This document shows, in pieces, positions 1 to 9,058 of a DNA stretch of 64,000 bases. The position numbers and the translations under genes are program-made. The DNA is taken from the NCBI GenBank assembly GCA_039105265.1, contig JAPFFF010000042.1:868001-932000 (forward strand), given 5' to 3'. Below the pieces are notes generated by a model. That model was not told the DNA's origin. It searched no databases and saw only the letters and a program-made list of their open reading frames with translations. This DNA comes from Tritrichomonas musculus. Lineage: Eukaryota; Parabasalia; Tritrichomonadida; Tritrichomonadidae. Numbering within the stretch: position 1 is the first letter of the stretch; every line of letters starts with the position of its first letter.

Positions 1-2580
1 TGATGTAGATATTTTTATTAAAGCAAAATAATTGTTTTTTATTAATGTTATGAAGTTGTATTCATATGTTCTGTTATTGTTACTCGGTTTAATTGAGTTT
101 CTTCGCTCATTGAAAAACGATCTGCGGGTGTAATTACTCTCTGCCGCCAAAGTTTTCTTTCAACTGTTGCTTCTGAAGCAATTGTAGGCAGAAGACGAAG
201 AACAAATTCTGAAAATTCTGAAAGATTATTGTATTGGTGAGCATTTGTCCAAAATTGATATGGATTCCTAGCATACCAATTACAGAGTGTTCTGGGTTCA
301 ATTGGATCAACAATCCACGAATTAAAGCTTAAAGCAATTCGACATCCATATGATAAAATTTCATTTTGATCATCAGATATGGAACGATAATAGTCCTCTG
401 CCATTTTAGTAATACATTCAGTATAAATTGCATCTTCATTTGGATTTCCTGTAAATTCATCTGTTTTTGAAATATCAAAATCAGACAACTCAAAAAACTC
501 ATCATCCGCTTCAAAATTTAGCATTTCTGGCTGTACTCCAATGTTAGAGAATACTTGAGACATTTGAACAAGTTTGGCATCTGATGGATTAAAGTTATTA
601 ATCAAAGTTTGAACTGCGGCTCTAGTATCGCTCGTTAAACGAGTTTTAGTTGGTTCTGGGTGATAAGAATCTGGAACGACAATTAATTTTGAGAAAACTG
701 TTTTTCTTGCCTCCTCGCGTCCTTCAGGAGTGAGAAAGAACAAAACCTTGAGCATCATTAAAGAATAATGTGATTTTAATCGTTCATCTAGTATTAATAA
801 TAAAGCTTTTGCTATTTTAGGTAGATGTTCATCATCAGCAGATATAATTTCATTTAAACGTTCTTTGCAATCTTGAATAGATGGATAAATAAAACAAGCT
901 GGCGTTCTGTCACCTTCTAAAAAAGTTATCAAGTCTCTCACTGGAGTCAAAACAGTAATGTATCGAGGAATATAATTGTAAAAAATCACTGGGAATCTTG
1001 GGATTTTAAGTAAGTATGGATGAATATTTAATGGAGGATTCATGAAAGTTTTTTCGATTCTATCAAAATGTTTCATCAACCATGTGTAAATATCGTATTC
1101 ATTGGTCCACCTAGTTTCACAAAAAGATGTGCAAACAACTCCAAGTGCAGAAACGACCGGCTTTGAGCGAAAAATCTTTGTTATATTTTTCGTTGAACTA
1201 TTTAACTCAGTAAGAAAGTCAATTGACTCAAAAACATCATCAAGCATCAAAGAAATCGTATGACAAATACATGAAAACCAAATTGGAATTGAATAGATTG
1301 TTTTCGGGTATTTCTTTTGCATTGAAATTTCTGAGTGGTTAAAAGCTTGTTTTTGCGCTGGAACATTGTCGCCTACTATTGAAGTGACTTTGATTGACAT
1401 ATCGTTTAAAGCGTCAATAACATTTTTAACTTTTTCAATATAATCCTCAGTTGAACCATTAAATTCTTTAAAAGCACGAAATAATAAAGGTTTTGAGGGA
1501 GAAAAGGCATGAACAACTGTTACGTCTAATATTGGATTCCCATTTATTTTCCCAGCATCAATTGCTAAACAAACATTTCCAAAATTTCTTAAAGTTTCTA
1601 GAATTTTTGTTTTAATTAAGCTTGCGGCACGTGCAAAGTTTCTACTGAGGGTTTGCCGTGAAATTTGAGGGAAAAGTTTTTGAGGTGAGGCAATTGTAAT
1701 ATTTGGATGAGGCAGGTGTTCAAGAACAGATTTCTGACCAAGTCTTATTAAATAATAAGCAAAGTTATACACTTCATCAGAAACAGCGGCCGAAAATGAA
1801 ATATTCGTTCTAACTAACATGTTGAAGAATAAGAGATCACAAGTTGTCGTTTCATATGTATCACCAAAATAATTAGTGATTCTATTAAATGTACATAAAT
1901 GGTTTCTTTCATTTAGCCTATCAGTTCTACATGGATAATTGCATGTCATTTCTTGATCACCAAATTTGATTTTCTTTTTGCATAGAGCAACCGATCTCAT
2001 TTGGCCTTGATAAAGCATTCGGGTAATTTCCCAATCTTTTTCTGGAAAAAGGTTAGTTAGATTCATTTTAACTTAATTTTTTATTTAAAAATAACGATTT
2101 TTTATAAAATGGTTAACTTTTTTCCTTACATTTCACATATATATATTATAATGATTCTAAATATGAATTATTCAAAAAACAATCCCTTTCAATCTTCACA
2201 ATTCTTTCAAAAATATCCCAAACAGAGTTTATCAAAACAATTCAAAAAGTTTCGAAAATCCCACTGGGATTTGTAAACTAATCAAAAAAATCCCTTTGGG
2301 ATTCATAAACCATTCAAAATATCCCACAGGGATCGGTTATCCCACTTTTATCCCAGATTGAATACGAATACGTTATATTATTTGGGAAATGTGATATAAA
2401 ATATAAAACATAGGACGATTATTTATCAAACAAAAATTTCTAGAAAAAATTTTACAAAATACATAAAAAAATTTTATAAAATAATATTTAAAACACTTTT
2501 TTATCCCAAGGGATTTTTTTTTATCCCAGGATTTCGGTTATCCCAGCGGTTTATCCCATTTGAACAGGGTTATATTTATT
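1..2580 (-). mobile_element. hAT-family DNA transposon, right part (left end beyond window)
   Basis: A complete hAT transposase gene (48..2066, minus) is followed by about 500 bp of non-coding flank (2070-2580) rich in TATCCCA/TGGGATA motifs, at least eight copies in both orientations. Such short motifs near the ends are typical of hAT subterminal transposase-binding sites. I could not fix the exact right terminus or an 8-bp target duplication, and the other end lies before base 1. The boundary at 2580 is therefore approximate. Confidence 0.55.
48..2066 (-). CDS. hAT-family transposase
   Basis: A 672-residue protein with the hAT RNase-H-like transposase layout. The first acidic residue is D170 in LAIDAG. 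The second is D233 in VGDNVPA. A C266-x2-H269 motif (CICH) follows, then the conserved R319-W320 of CETRWTNEYDIY. The C-terminus (about 600-665) matches the hAT dimerisation region, with LPTIASEATVERKLW followed by an R-rich segment. No clear BED finger is seen; a Cys/His-containing stretch around residues 42-58 may be a diverged one. The frame is intact from an ATG to a stop, so the copy could be active or recently active. Unlike several neighbouring host genes, no TCA initiator-like motif sits just upstream of the start. Confidence 0.85.
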   Translation of the reverse strand: MNLTNLFPEKDWEITRMLYQGQMRSVALCKKKIKFGDQEMTCNYPCRTDRLNERNHLCTFNRITNYFGDTYETTTCDLLFFNMLVRTNISFSAAVSDEVYNFAYYLIRLGQKSVLEHLPHPNITIASPQKLFPQISRQTLSRNFARAASLIKTKILETLRNFGNVCLAIDAGKINGNPILDVTVVHAFSPSKPLLFRAFKEFNGSTEDYIEKVKNVIDALNDMSIKVTSIVGDNVPAQKQAFNHSEISMQKKYPKTIYSIPIWFSCICHTISLMLDDVFESIDFLTELNSSTKNITKIFRSKPVVSALGVVCTSFCETRWTNEYDIYTWLMKHFDRIEKTFMNPPLNIHPYLLKIPRFPVIFYNYIPRYITVLTPVRDLITFLEGDRTPACFIYPSIQDCKERLNEIISADDEHLPKIAKALLLILDERLKSHYSLMMLKVLFFLTPEGREEARKTVFSKLIVVPDSYHPEPTKTRLTSDTRAAVQTLINNFNPSDAKLVQMSQVFSNIGVQPEMLNFEADDEFFELSDFDISKTDEFTGNPNEDAIYTECITKMAEDYYRSISDDQNEILSYGCRIALSFNSWIVDPIEPRTLCNWYARNPYQFWTNAHQYNNLSEFSEFVLRLLPTIASEATVERKLWRQRVITPADRFSMSEETQLNRVTITEHMNTTS

Positions 2581-2834
2581 GTGAGACTAGCCTTGATTGA
2601 ATGAGTACATTCAATTTTGGATATTTTGGTCATTTTCAGAATAAAAATAAACCGTTAAATGGACATTTTTTCTCAAATAATTCATAACTTTACAAATATT
2701 TTGTGAATTGTTAAACCGTCTGCTGTCCATATGAAATAACGAGAAATGCCTCAAAAAGTCAAACTTGGCTATTCACCTCACTGGACAGGGAAACCCAGGA
2801 AGTAGGCTGGTTAATAAAAATTGAAAAGCTCTAT

Positions 2835-2985
2835 GAATTCATTCAATTTTTTTCAATGTTTCTCAGAAAAAAAATATTTCAGCTTGGGACAAATTGACCT
2901 AAAATATTTATAAATTTTACCTTATCGTTTTCAAAAAGTTTGTCACAATTTTTTTGAATCGGACTTTATTGAAGAACCTTAGGGA
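2835..2985 (+). repeat. Dispersed palindrome-like repeat, copy 1
   Basis: Shares with 56868..56995 an ATTCAATTTTTTTCAAT start, a GGACAAA word in the middle and a TTTGTC...TTTTTGAAT-CGACTTT end. Within this copy GCTTGGGACAAA and TTTGTCACAATT face each other, so the unit is partly palindromic. Copies differ by many substitutions, so it is old. Family unknown. Confidence 0.5.
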
Positions 2986-3030
2986 ATATTGTATTCTTAT
3001 CAGAAACACATTCAAAATTTGAAAAAAATA

Positions 3031-3396
3031 AAGATAATATAAGAAGAGATGCCGAACGAGATAATACAAAAAGAGAAAGCGATACTGAACAAGATAATAC
3101 AAAAAGAGATGAAGCCTCGAGCGATGATGAACAAGATGCCTCGAGTGATGATGAACAATATAATACCAATCAAGATAACGAAGACAAACCAATCCAATTG
3201 TACAGCCACCGCTTTAACATCGATCCGATTTATATCAGTTTACAGATATTACAAGAATTGCAACAGATAAATGAGTACTTAAAAAAAGAAAGAGAACGAA
3301 GAAGACTCGAGCGATGATGTTGATATAGTTTATTACGAACCGATGCCTAAGATGATGAGGAGAAATAAAGACTTTGCTGATATGATTAATAAGTAA
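3031..3396 (+). pseudogene. Acidic coding-like remnant, possibly part of a larger mobile element
   Basis: The plus strand here is strongly coding-like: repeated Asp/Glu/Asn/Arg-rich segments such as ERDNTKRESDTEQDNTKRDE and two copies of ASSDDEQ, then a hydrophobic heptad-like stretch. It appears broken, with about one break. It sits directly before a small intact reading frame (3430..3702) and has richer codon usage than the surrounding AT-rich DNA. I do not recognise the protein. Its origin in a virus-like or Polinton-type element is possible but unproven, so it is treated as a fossil. Confidence 0.35.
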
Positions 3397-3429
3397 ACAA
3401 TCTTTGTTATTATTTTTGTTTATATTTAA

Positions 3430-3702
3430 ATGAATATTTATGATATTAGTGAAAAAGAAATTTTGTTTAACTTCATAAGTGAGCTAGCTAAGAGAGATGA
3501 GATTAAACCATTAAGGAAGCTTATAAAGAATAATCCTTACTGTAATCAATTTAATACTAAGGAACTTAATAATCAGATTAAGATAACTGGATACAAGTTT
3601 ACTAAAAGGAATGGTAATTTAATACTAATAGTGGACAAGAAGGATAGTGTTAATGATAAGTGCCTTGGTGTATTAAAGGAGGTTATGAATGAGTTGATCT
3701 GA
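3430..3702 (+). CDS. Small hypothetical protein (90 aa)
   Basis: An uninterrupted 90-residue frame from ATG to TGA with coding-like composition: it uses AAG, CTT and GAG more freely than the AT-rich flanks. The protein is basic, predicted mixed helix and strand, with no signal peptide or membrane segment and no domain that I recognise. It follows the acidic remnant at 3031..3396 by only 33 bp, so both may come from one unit. Whether it is a host gene or cargo of a mobile element is unclear. Confidence 0.4.
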   Translation: MNIYDISEKEILFNFISELAKRDEIKPLRKLIKNNPYCNQFNTKELNNQIKITGYKFTKRNGNLILIVDKKDSVNDKCLGVLKEVMNELI

Positions 3703-4818
3703 TAATATATTATTTTTGTCTTCGCTGGAATAATATTAAACAAAGATGTTTATAGATGCTTATGTTCTGTTCTCTGTCCTCTGCTCACTCCATTTTTAGG
3801 AACTGATTACTAATAAGGTGAAGAGCACGAAGGTTAGATCTAACCCTATTTTTCTAACCCTTGTATTTGTCAACTACATATTTATCTTACTTGTTCTATT
3901 CAGTGATTCGAAGCTGTATTTGTTAAATGCATTTTACATAAATTGACCTATATTTGACTTGTATTTGAATCTGTCCATTACATTATCTAAGAACAAGGAA
4001 CAGAAGCATTATTGATTATTAAAGTCTCGGCTTGAACGTGAATTAACCTTAGTACTTGAACGATTCTAATTATTAAATGAATTGAATGAAATGAAAGATA
4101 ATGTTGAATGAAAGGAATTGAATGAATTGGCCTCTTATTTGAAAAATTGTTCACACGATTCTCGGCTTTGCTTTTTTTAAAGTATTCAATTTTTATAATT
4201 TTTGAATACTCAAATTTTTTAAGTATTGAAATTATGAATAGAAGAGTCCACTTTCTAAAAAAGATAATAAAATGAATAAAAAAGAATATAATATCATAAA
4301 AAAGTTTATTGACGTTAATTTAGCATATTTTAAAATTAATTTCCATATTAAAAAAAATACATCCGTAAAATGTAATATGATGTCAATTAAATTACAAAAT
4401 TTTCAGACTTACTGTAAGATATGTCGTAATAATATCTGTATAAAATTACTTGAGGCAATTTGTTGTTGCTTTTGATGAGTGTATCGTTGAAAGATAATGC
4501 TTTCTTTTTATAAAAATAAGCTTATATATGGTCAAATACTTCACCTTTTAAATAAAATCATCATTAACTCAATGAATATTTAATGAACGCTTTATTTAAG
4601 ATAATATATTATTATTTATAGTTAAATAATTGTAATTCTCAGAAAATTATAAAATAATTCTTCTTTATTTAAGTAAAATACTCCCCCTTAATTATTATTT
4701 ATTTATAAAATACATTTTTTACTATTAAATAAAAAGATATTATCAGAAAATTATTTCAGAACTTTAAAGATTTTAACATCAAAATGATATAAAAATTTTT
4801 TTCGAAATTAAATCCATA
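3703..4818. other. Gene-free AT-rich stretch
   Basis: About 1.1 kb with no convincing gene. A 67-codon frame at 4272..4475 is short and of AT-driven composition, so I do not call it. There are short tandem GAATGAA-like words around 4080-4130 and a small AGTATTCAA/TTGAATACT inverted repeat near 4180-4210. Confidence 0.5.
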
Positions 4819-5729
4819 ATGGCAATCTGTCCATGTCCATCAACAGTTTCTGACAATATTAAGAAAGATTTCGATGATAACACCAAAAAACTGAATATTT
4901 TAGTTTTGGCCCCATCTCATGATATCAATGTTGATGTCGATGAAAATTTACAAGACGATCAATATGCTGCTAGAATAACAGTTGAGAATGGAATATTATC
5001 CACTGTTAAATATGGAAGAAAACAAAAATGTTCCCCAGCTTTCAATTGGATTCAAATTAGTGCATTTGCTAACCTATATTCAAGAGAAGAAATGCCCTGT
5101 GGACGTCTTTATTTATCGATGGATATTTCATGTATTGTTGCTTGCAGACAAATTGGTCTTAAATATATTGTGAGATTTCCATATTATAATAATATGTATT
5201 ATATCGGAAGAGAAGAATATCATATAAATGATATATTAAATATAATTAATAATGTAAGAATAAAAAGAAGAAATCATCCAGGTCCAAATATTATTATCAT
5301 TCCATACCGCCAGCATTTTCAACTTTGTTCTGCAAGTCATGTGGTGGCTTTAGTCGTTGATTTAAATATTAATGGCAATTCAGCAAAATGTATGTGCTTT
5401 GACAGTTCTCATTTTATCATAGAAGAAAACGGAATAAAAATTGAAGGAAGTTTCGGATCATTGATCAGCATGATTAACAAAAAGCTTTAAATACAAGAAA
5501 GTATCAATGCTGTTGCAAATGCACATGCACATTTTGGATTGAAGCCTTTATGAGGTTTGCAGGATTATTTATTCATCAAAACTACAATAATCCACAGCTC
5601 AGTTTAAATGATGTAAAAGACTTTATAAACATGCATCATCAAGGTTTGATAGATGAATTTAAAAAAGTTATTCAAACAGATTCAGGTTGTCATAATGTTT
5701 TTTGCCACACATGCTGTCTTGCAATATAA
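4819..5729 (+). pseudogene. CE-clan-like cysteine peptidase remnant (Ulp1/adenain-like motifs)
   Basis: The first 223 codons are open from an ATG. They contain a motif of the kind H-V-V-A-L-V-V-D followed by a C-F-D-S strand, resembling the catalytic His/Asp region of C48/adenain-like peptidases. Further on, the region codes for a Q...GC..VFC segment that resembles the Gln/Cys part of the same active site. The gene looks broken, with about one break. Peptidases of this clan occur both in host genomes and in Polinton/Maverick elements, which are abundant in trichomonads; no capsid, polymerase or integrase gene is visible nearby. It is treated as a fossil of uncertain source. Confidence 0.4.
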
Positions 5730-5879
5730 CTATCATAAAAATAAATGAGTAAACAAAATGATAAAAATGGCAAATACTATTACAATATTGTAAAATACAT
5801 ATATAATAAAAGAATATGAATGTTTATTCATAAAGTCTATTTATAATGTAAATTAATATTTTTTTGAATTTAGAGATTT

Positions 5880-6175
5880 CGGGTGTGGTCAAGCTACCAA
5901 CGGCATCGGAATCACTCTGTAATTGCAATGAGTGATGCCAGTGCAGTTGGCAGTCAGCTGCAGCTGGCATCGCTCAAATGCAATTCAATTGGATTGAGCG
6001 ATGCCTGCCGTGGCCGGGATACCAACAGCATCGGAATCGCTCTGTAATTGCAATGAGCGATGCCAGCTGCAGCTGACTGCCAACTGCACTGGCATCATTC
6101 TTCTTGATATTAAATTATTTGAGCGATGCCTGCCGTGGCCGGGATACCAACGGCATCAGCATCGCTCAATCGAAA
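5880..6175. repeat. GC-rich island of direct and inverted repeats
   Basis: A roughly 300-bp block far richer in G+C than its surroundings. It has a perfect 42-bp inverted repeat, 5935..5976 against 6054..6095. There are three partial direct copies of a unit containing GATACCAACGGCATC (5887..5939, 5996..6063, 6121..6170). GAGCGATGCC and its complement recur throughout, so the block can fold into long hairpins. No coding potential is visible; a 65-codon frame here follows the repeat and is not called. Confidence 0.85.
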
Positions 6176-6282
6176 TACATAAAAAAAAAAAACAATAAGA
6201 TAATAAATAAAATATTAGAAAAAGTTGCATCAACTATTACTGATAGTATAAAAATAAGTTACACAAATTAACGTATTTTTTT

Positions 6283-6308
6283 TTAAATAATAATAATAAT
6301 AATAATAA
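6283..6308. repeat. AAT microsatellite
   Basis: Seven or so consecutive AAT/TAA triplets in an AT-rich stretch. No function is inferred. Confidence 0.7.
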
Positions 6309-6365
6309 AAGAACATATATGATTATATAATTTATATATACCCTAAATGTGATATATGTTTATAT

Positions 6366-6612
6366 GTGAGAACGCATATTTACCAATCATCTGAAGTTCA
6401 GAATTATTTGGGATATTGACTGTCCGAAGTTGTAAACAATGTGCAAAAGCACTTTCTTCTATATGAGTAAGATGCTGTGTAACGGCAAAAGTTTCAATTG
6501 ACGATTTAAAAAATGCTTTTTTGGCAATTACGTGAATTTCGGAATAATTTGGAATTATAATCGATTTTGCTTGAGAAAATTTAAAAGCTTTTTCTGATAT
6601 ACTAGTATCTTT
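6366..6612 (-). pseudogene. BspA-like leucine-rich-repeat fragment
   Basis: The minus strand codes for about 80 residues with two to three repeats of the TpLRR/BspA type: EKAFKFSQAKSIIIP, then EESAFAHCLQLRTVNIP, then a GKYAF start of the next repeat. The xxAFxxCxxLxxVxIP pattern is the hallmark of the large BspA-like surface protein family of trichomonads. Only this piece is present, with no start or full repeat array, so it is a decayed fragment. A second remnant of the same family lies at 40634..41278. Confidence 0.7.
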
Positions 6613-6951
6613 TTTTTAAATTAGCCTTTAATAAATAATTGACCTTTACGATAATTAATTTTTCATTTTTTTAAATTCCTCAAAAATAATATAAAGAAAT
6701 AAAATTAGAAAAAAATAAGCAATTATTTTGAATAATCATTATATATAGTTTTCGAAACACATCAAAATTATTTTTAATATTGAGTTTTCATGAAACAAAT
6801 GATTTTTTTGGAGGCAAAATCAATAAATTTTTTTACGAAACAACTTTAAATATAAAGATAAACCCTAAAATTGCAATTAAATTTTCTTAAAAAAAGCCTT
6901 TTATATAAAAACAACTATTTTTATGATGCCACAATATAAGCATTTCAACTA

Positions 6952-7707
6952 GACTTGTTATTCTCCGATTCTCTAGATCGATAATTGATTGACTTTTGGA
7001 TATCGATACATAAATATACACAGATTCTCGTGATCGATGATTTTTTTCTCAGCTTTTGATATCAGAATTTTCAATTAAACTTTTTGATAAATATATGATC
7101 GTATTTTAATCTCAAATATTTCATAAAAAAGAATGTATTTTTTGATTTTAATCTTAAAATAAACATCAATACATTCTATTATTTATTTTTAGATAACGTT
7201 TGTTATTTAATTCCAGGATGTTTATTTTATTCCAGGATAACCGTTTAAGATGGTTTAATATTTAACCATGTCGATTATCAACCAAAATATAATTCAAAAA
7301 TTGAATTAAAAACGATCAATCATCCTGGGATTATAATTGAGAAGGAAAAATTTGAATAAAAAAGGTAAGGAAAAAATCATAAATTTTTAAAAAAAATACG
7401 AACTTTTTATATGAGCTTATTGAAATTTTATTATTAAAAAACGGTTATCCTGGAATAAAATTAAAATTCTTGAAAAAAATTATAAACGTTATAATAAAAT
7501 CACAAATACCAATTATAAAAAAAGATAGATCAGTTTGAGATCTCGAGATCTCGGTAATTGATATCAAGTTTACAATTATTTTTATATCACATTTCATATC
7601 TGATATCTTGATAATCGATAATCTCGATATCAGATTTTTAAACTGATAATCGAGTACCAGATGCAAAAAAGTGACATTTTTGATATCGATTCTCAAAATA
7701 ACAAGTC
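6952..7707. mobile_element. TA-flanked MITE, copy 1 (contains a nested inverted repeat)
   Basis: The ends read TA|GACTTGTTATT and AATAACAAGTC|TA, so the element is bounded by a TA duplication as in Tc1/mariner transposition. The right end reads inward as TTATTTTGAGAATCGATATC, which also occurs at the left end of the element at 61125..61587. Similarity between these two ends continues for about 180 bp. No transposase is encoded. It is longer than the second copy, in part because of an apparent insertion at 7224..7461. Confidence 0.7.
7224..7461. repeat. Nested element with perfect 23-bp terminal inverted repeats
   Basis: Bases 7224..7246 and 7439..7461 are exact reverse complements, centred on CCAGGATAACCG. 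They lie inside the MITE at 6952..7707. The interior has a further palindrome (GGTTTAATATTTAACC) and a CCTGGGAT word. The GGTTATCC core resembles motifs in the hAT flank at 2320-2560, so it may be a non-autonomous relative, but target duplications were not identified. Confidence 0.55.
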
Positions 7708-7709
7708 TA

Positions 7710-8384
7710 AATGAGTTAGAGGCATGTCAACCAAAATTCTACTCGATAAATTTTTTTGAAAATGATAATATAAGATTTAAATGATGTGTATTAAAACTTT
7801 TCCTCTTGAGCAAACGAAAACTTCTATACAGTTTTTAGTTTTCATTCAAATCATCATTTTTAACTCAATATCTTCAATTCAAAAAGTAGATATATTTAAA
7901 TTTGATATATTAAAAAATGAATTCTCTTTCATTTTTGATAAGATCATGATTGAATACCATTTCAATTTGAGAGAATTTTTATTGAAGAGCTTTTCAATTT
8001 GAGAGAAGGTTAATTGAATATTCTTTCAATTTGAGAAGAATAAATAAGTCTTATTTATAACTTGGAAATTGAATTATCCAAAATTTATTTTATGATATAA
8101 ATATACTTAGATATTAATTATAAATTTATAAAAGTAATTATATTTGCATTTTCAATTAACCTTTTTTTTTTTTTTTTTTTATTATTTATATTATTATTAT
8201 TATTAATATACTTAGATACTTGATATTCAAGGAGTTTTTGAGAAGAATAAATTTGATTTTCATAGGTTATGATATAAAATCTTTTTACAAAAAAATGAAA
8301 AATATTATATCGATTTAATATGAAGTTTCTCTTATAAATTGGGGATTTAAATGACCTACTGTTTTTTTAAAAAACTAATTTTTT
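7710..8384. other. Gene-free AT-rich stretch
   Basis: No supported gene. It contains a run of more than 20 T at about 8161-8181, an ATT-rich microsatellite at 8185-8206 and repeated TTCAATTTGAGA words at 7965-8035. Confidence 0.5.
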
Positions 8385-8627
8385 GCCTAATTCGTAAGCT
8401 TCTTCCAATTAATGTGGAAAAACTTCACGATTTTTTCTTACCATTTCGTTTGTATTGAAAAACGACATATCATATTTGTTATAGATATCAGTTTACATTG
8501 TATCATATACTGGAAAAATTTCACAATGACCATTATATAGAAAAGTCGAAGACGATCAAATAAAGCATCATAGCATAACTCTTTTGTTTGCTGCGCTGTT
8601 GCATTATCAATTATTAAATTCTTAAAA
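8385..8627 (-). pseudogene. Decayed protein-coding remnant, unknown family
   Basis: The minus strand shows clear coding character in pieces: DNATAQQTKELCYDALFDR in one frame and FNTNEMVRKNREVF in another, with stops and at least one frame change between them. The whole is about 80 codons. I do not recognise the parent gene. It lies alone in an AT-rich stretch and has no start codon of its own. Confidence 0.4.
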
Positions 8628-9045
8628 AAAAATAAGTTATTTATAATGTCTTATTCAATTATCAAAGAAGGGTAATAATAACTTATTTAAACAATAATAG
8701 TGATGTACATATATATTAAATATTGCATCAAATAAAATAAAAATTTAACTCATAATAAGATATTATCATTTAAACTCAAACAAATTGTGAGAATTCAAAG
8801 TTCCACCTCAATTTGAAAAGTTTCACTCTTTTTTTTTTTATGAACTTTCAATAAAATTATTATTTAAATTTAAGATTTCGAAATAAAAATCGAAAAAAAT
8901 TTCATCTCATAAGTGAAATGAATTTCAATAATTCTGAATTTTATAACGTCTGCATTTTCATTTTTTTCAATGATTCATAACTTTTTAATAATATATTCGT
9001 TCGTTTTTTTAATTCAATTTTAAAAAGACTATCAAAACGTTTACA

Positions 9046-9050
9046 TCATA
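9046..9050 (+). promoter_or_regulatory. Initiator-like TCATA
   Basis: TCA+1TA lies 11 nt before the ATG at 9059. The T. vaginalis initiator is known as TCA+1Y(T/A), with very short 5' leaders. Match by eye only. Confidence 0.4.
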
Positions 9051-9058
9051 ATATCAAA

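Noticed and set aside
329-514. 61-codon minus-strand frame inside the hAT transposase
   Set aside because: Overlaps the transposase in another frame and has no independent support.
6001-6198. 65-codon plus-strand frame in the GC-rich island
   Set aside because: Follows the repeat units and ends in poly-lysine from an A run; composition effect.
7445-8002. Two short frames (83 and 73 codons)
   Set aside because: One lies in the MITE arms, the other in AT-rich DNA; residues reflect base composition.
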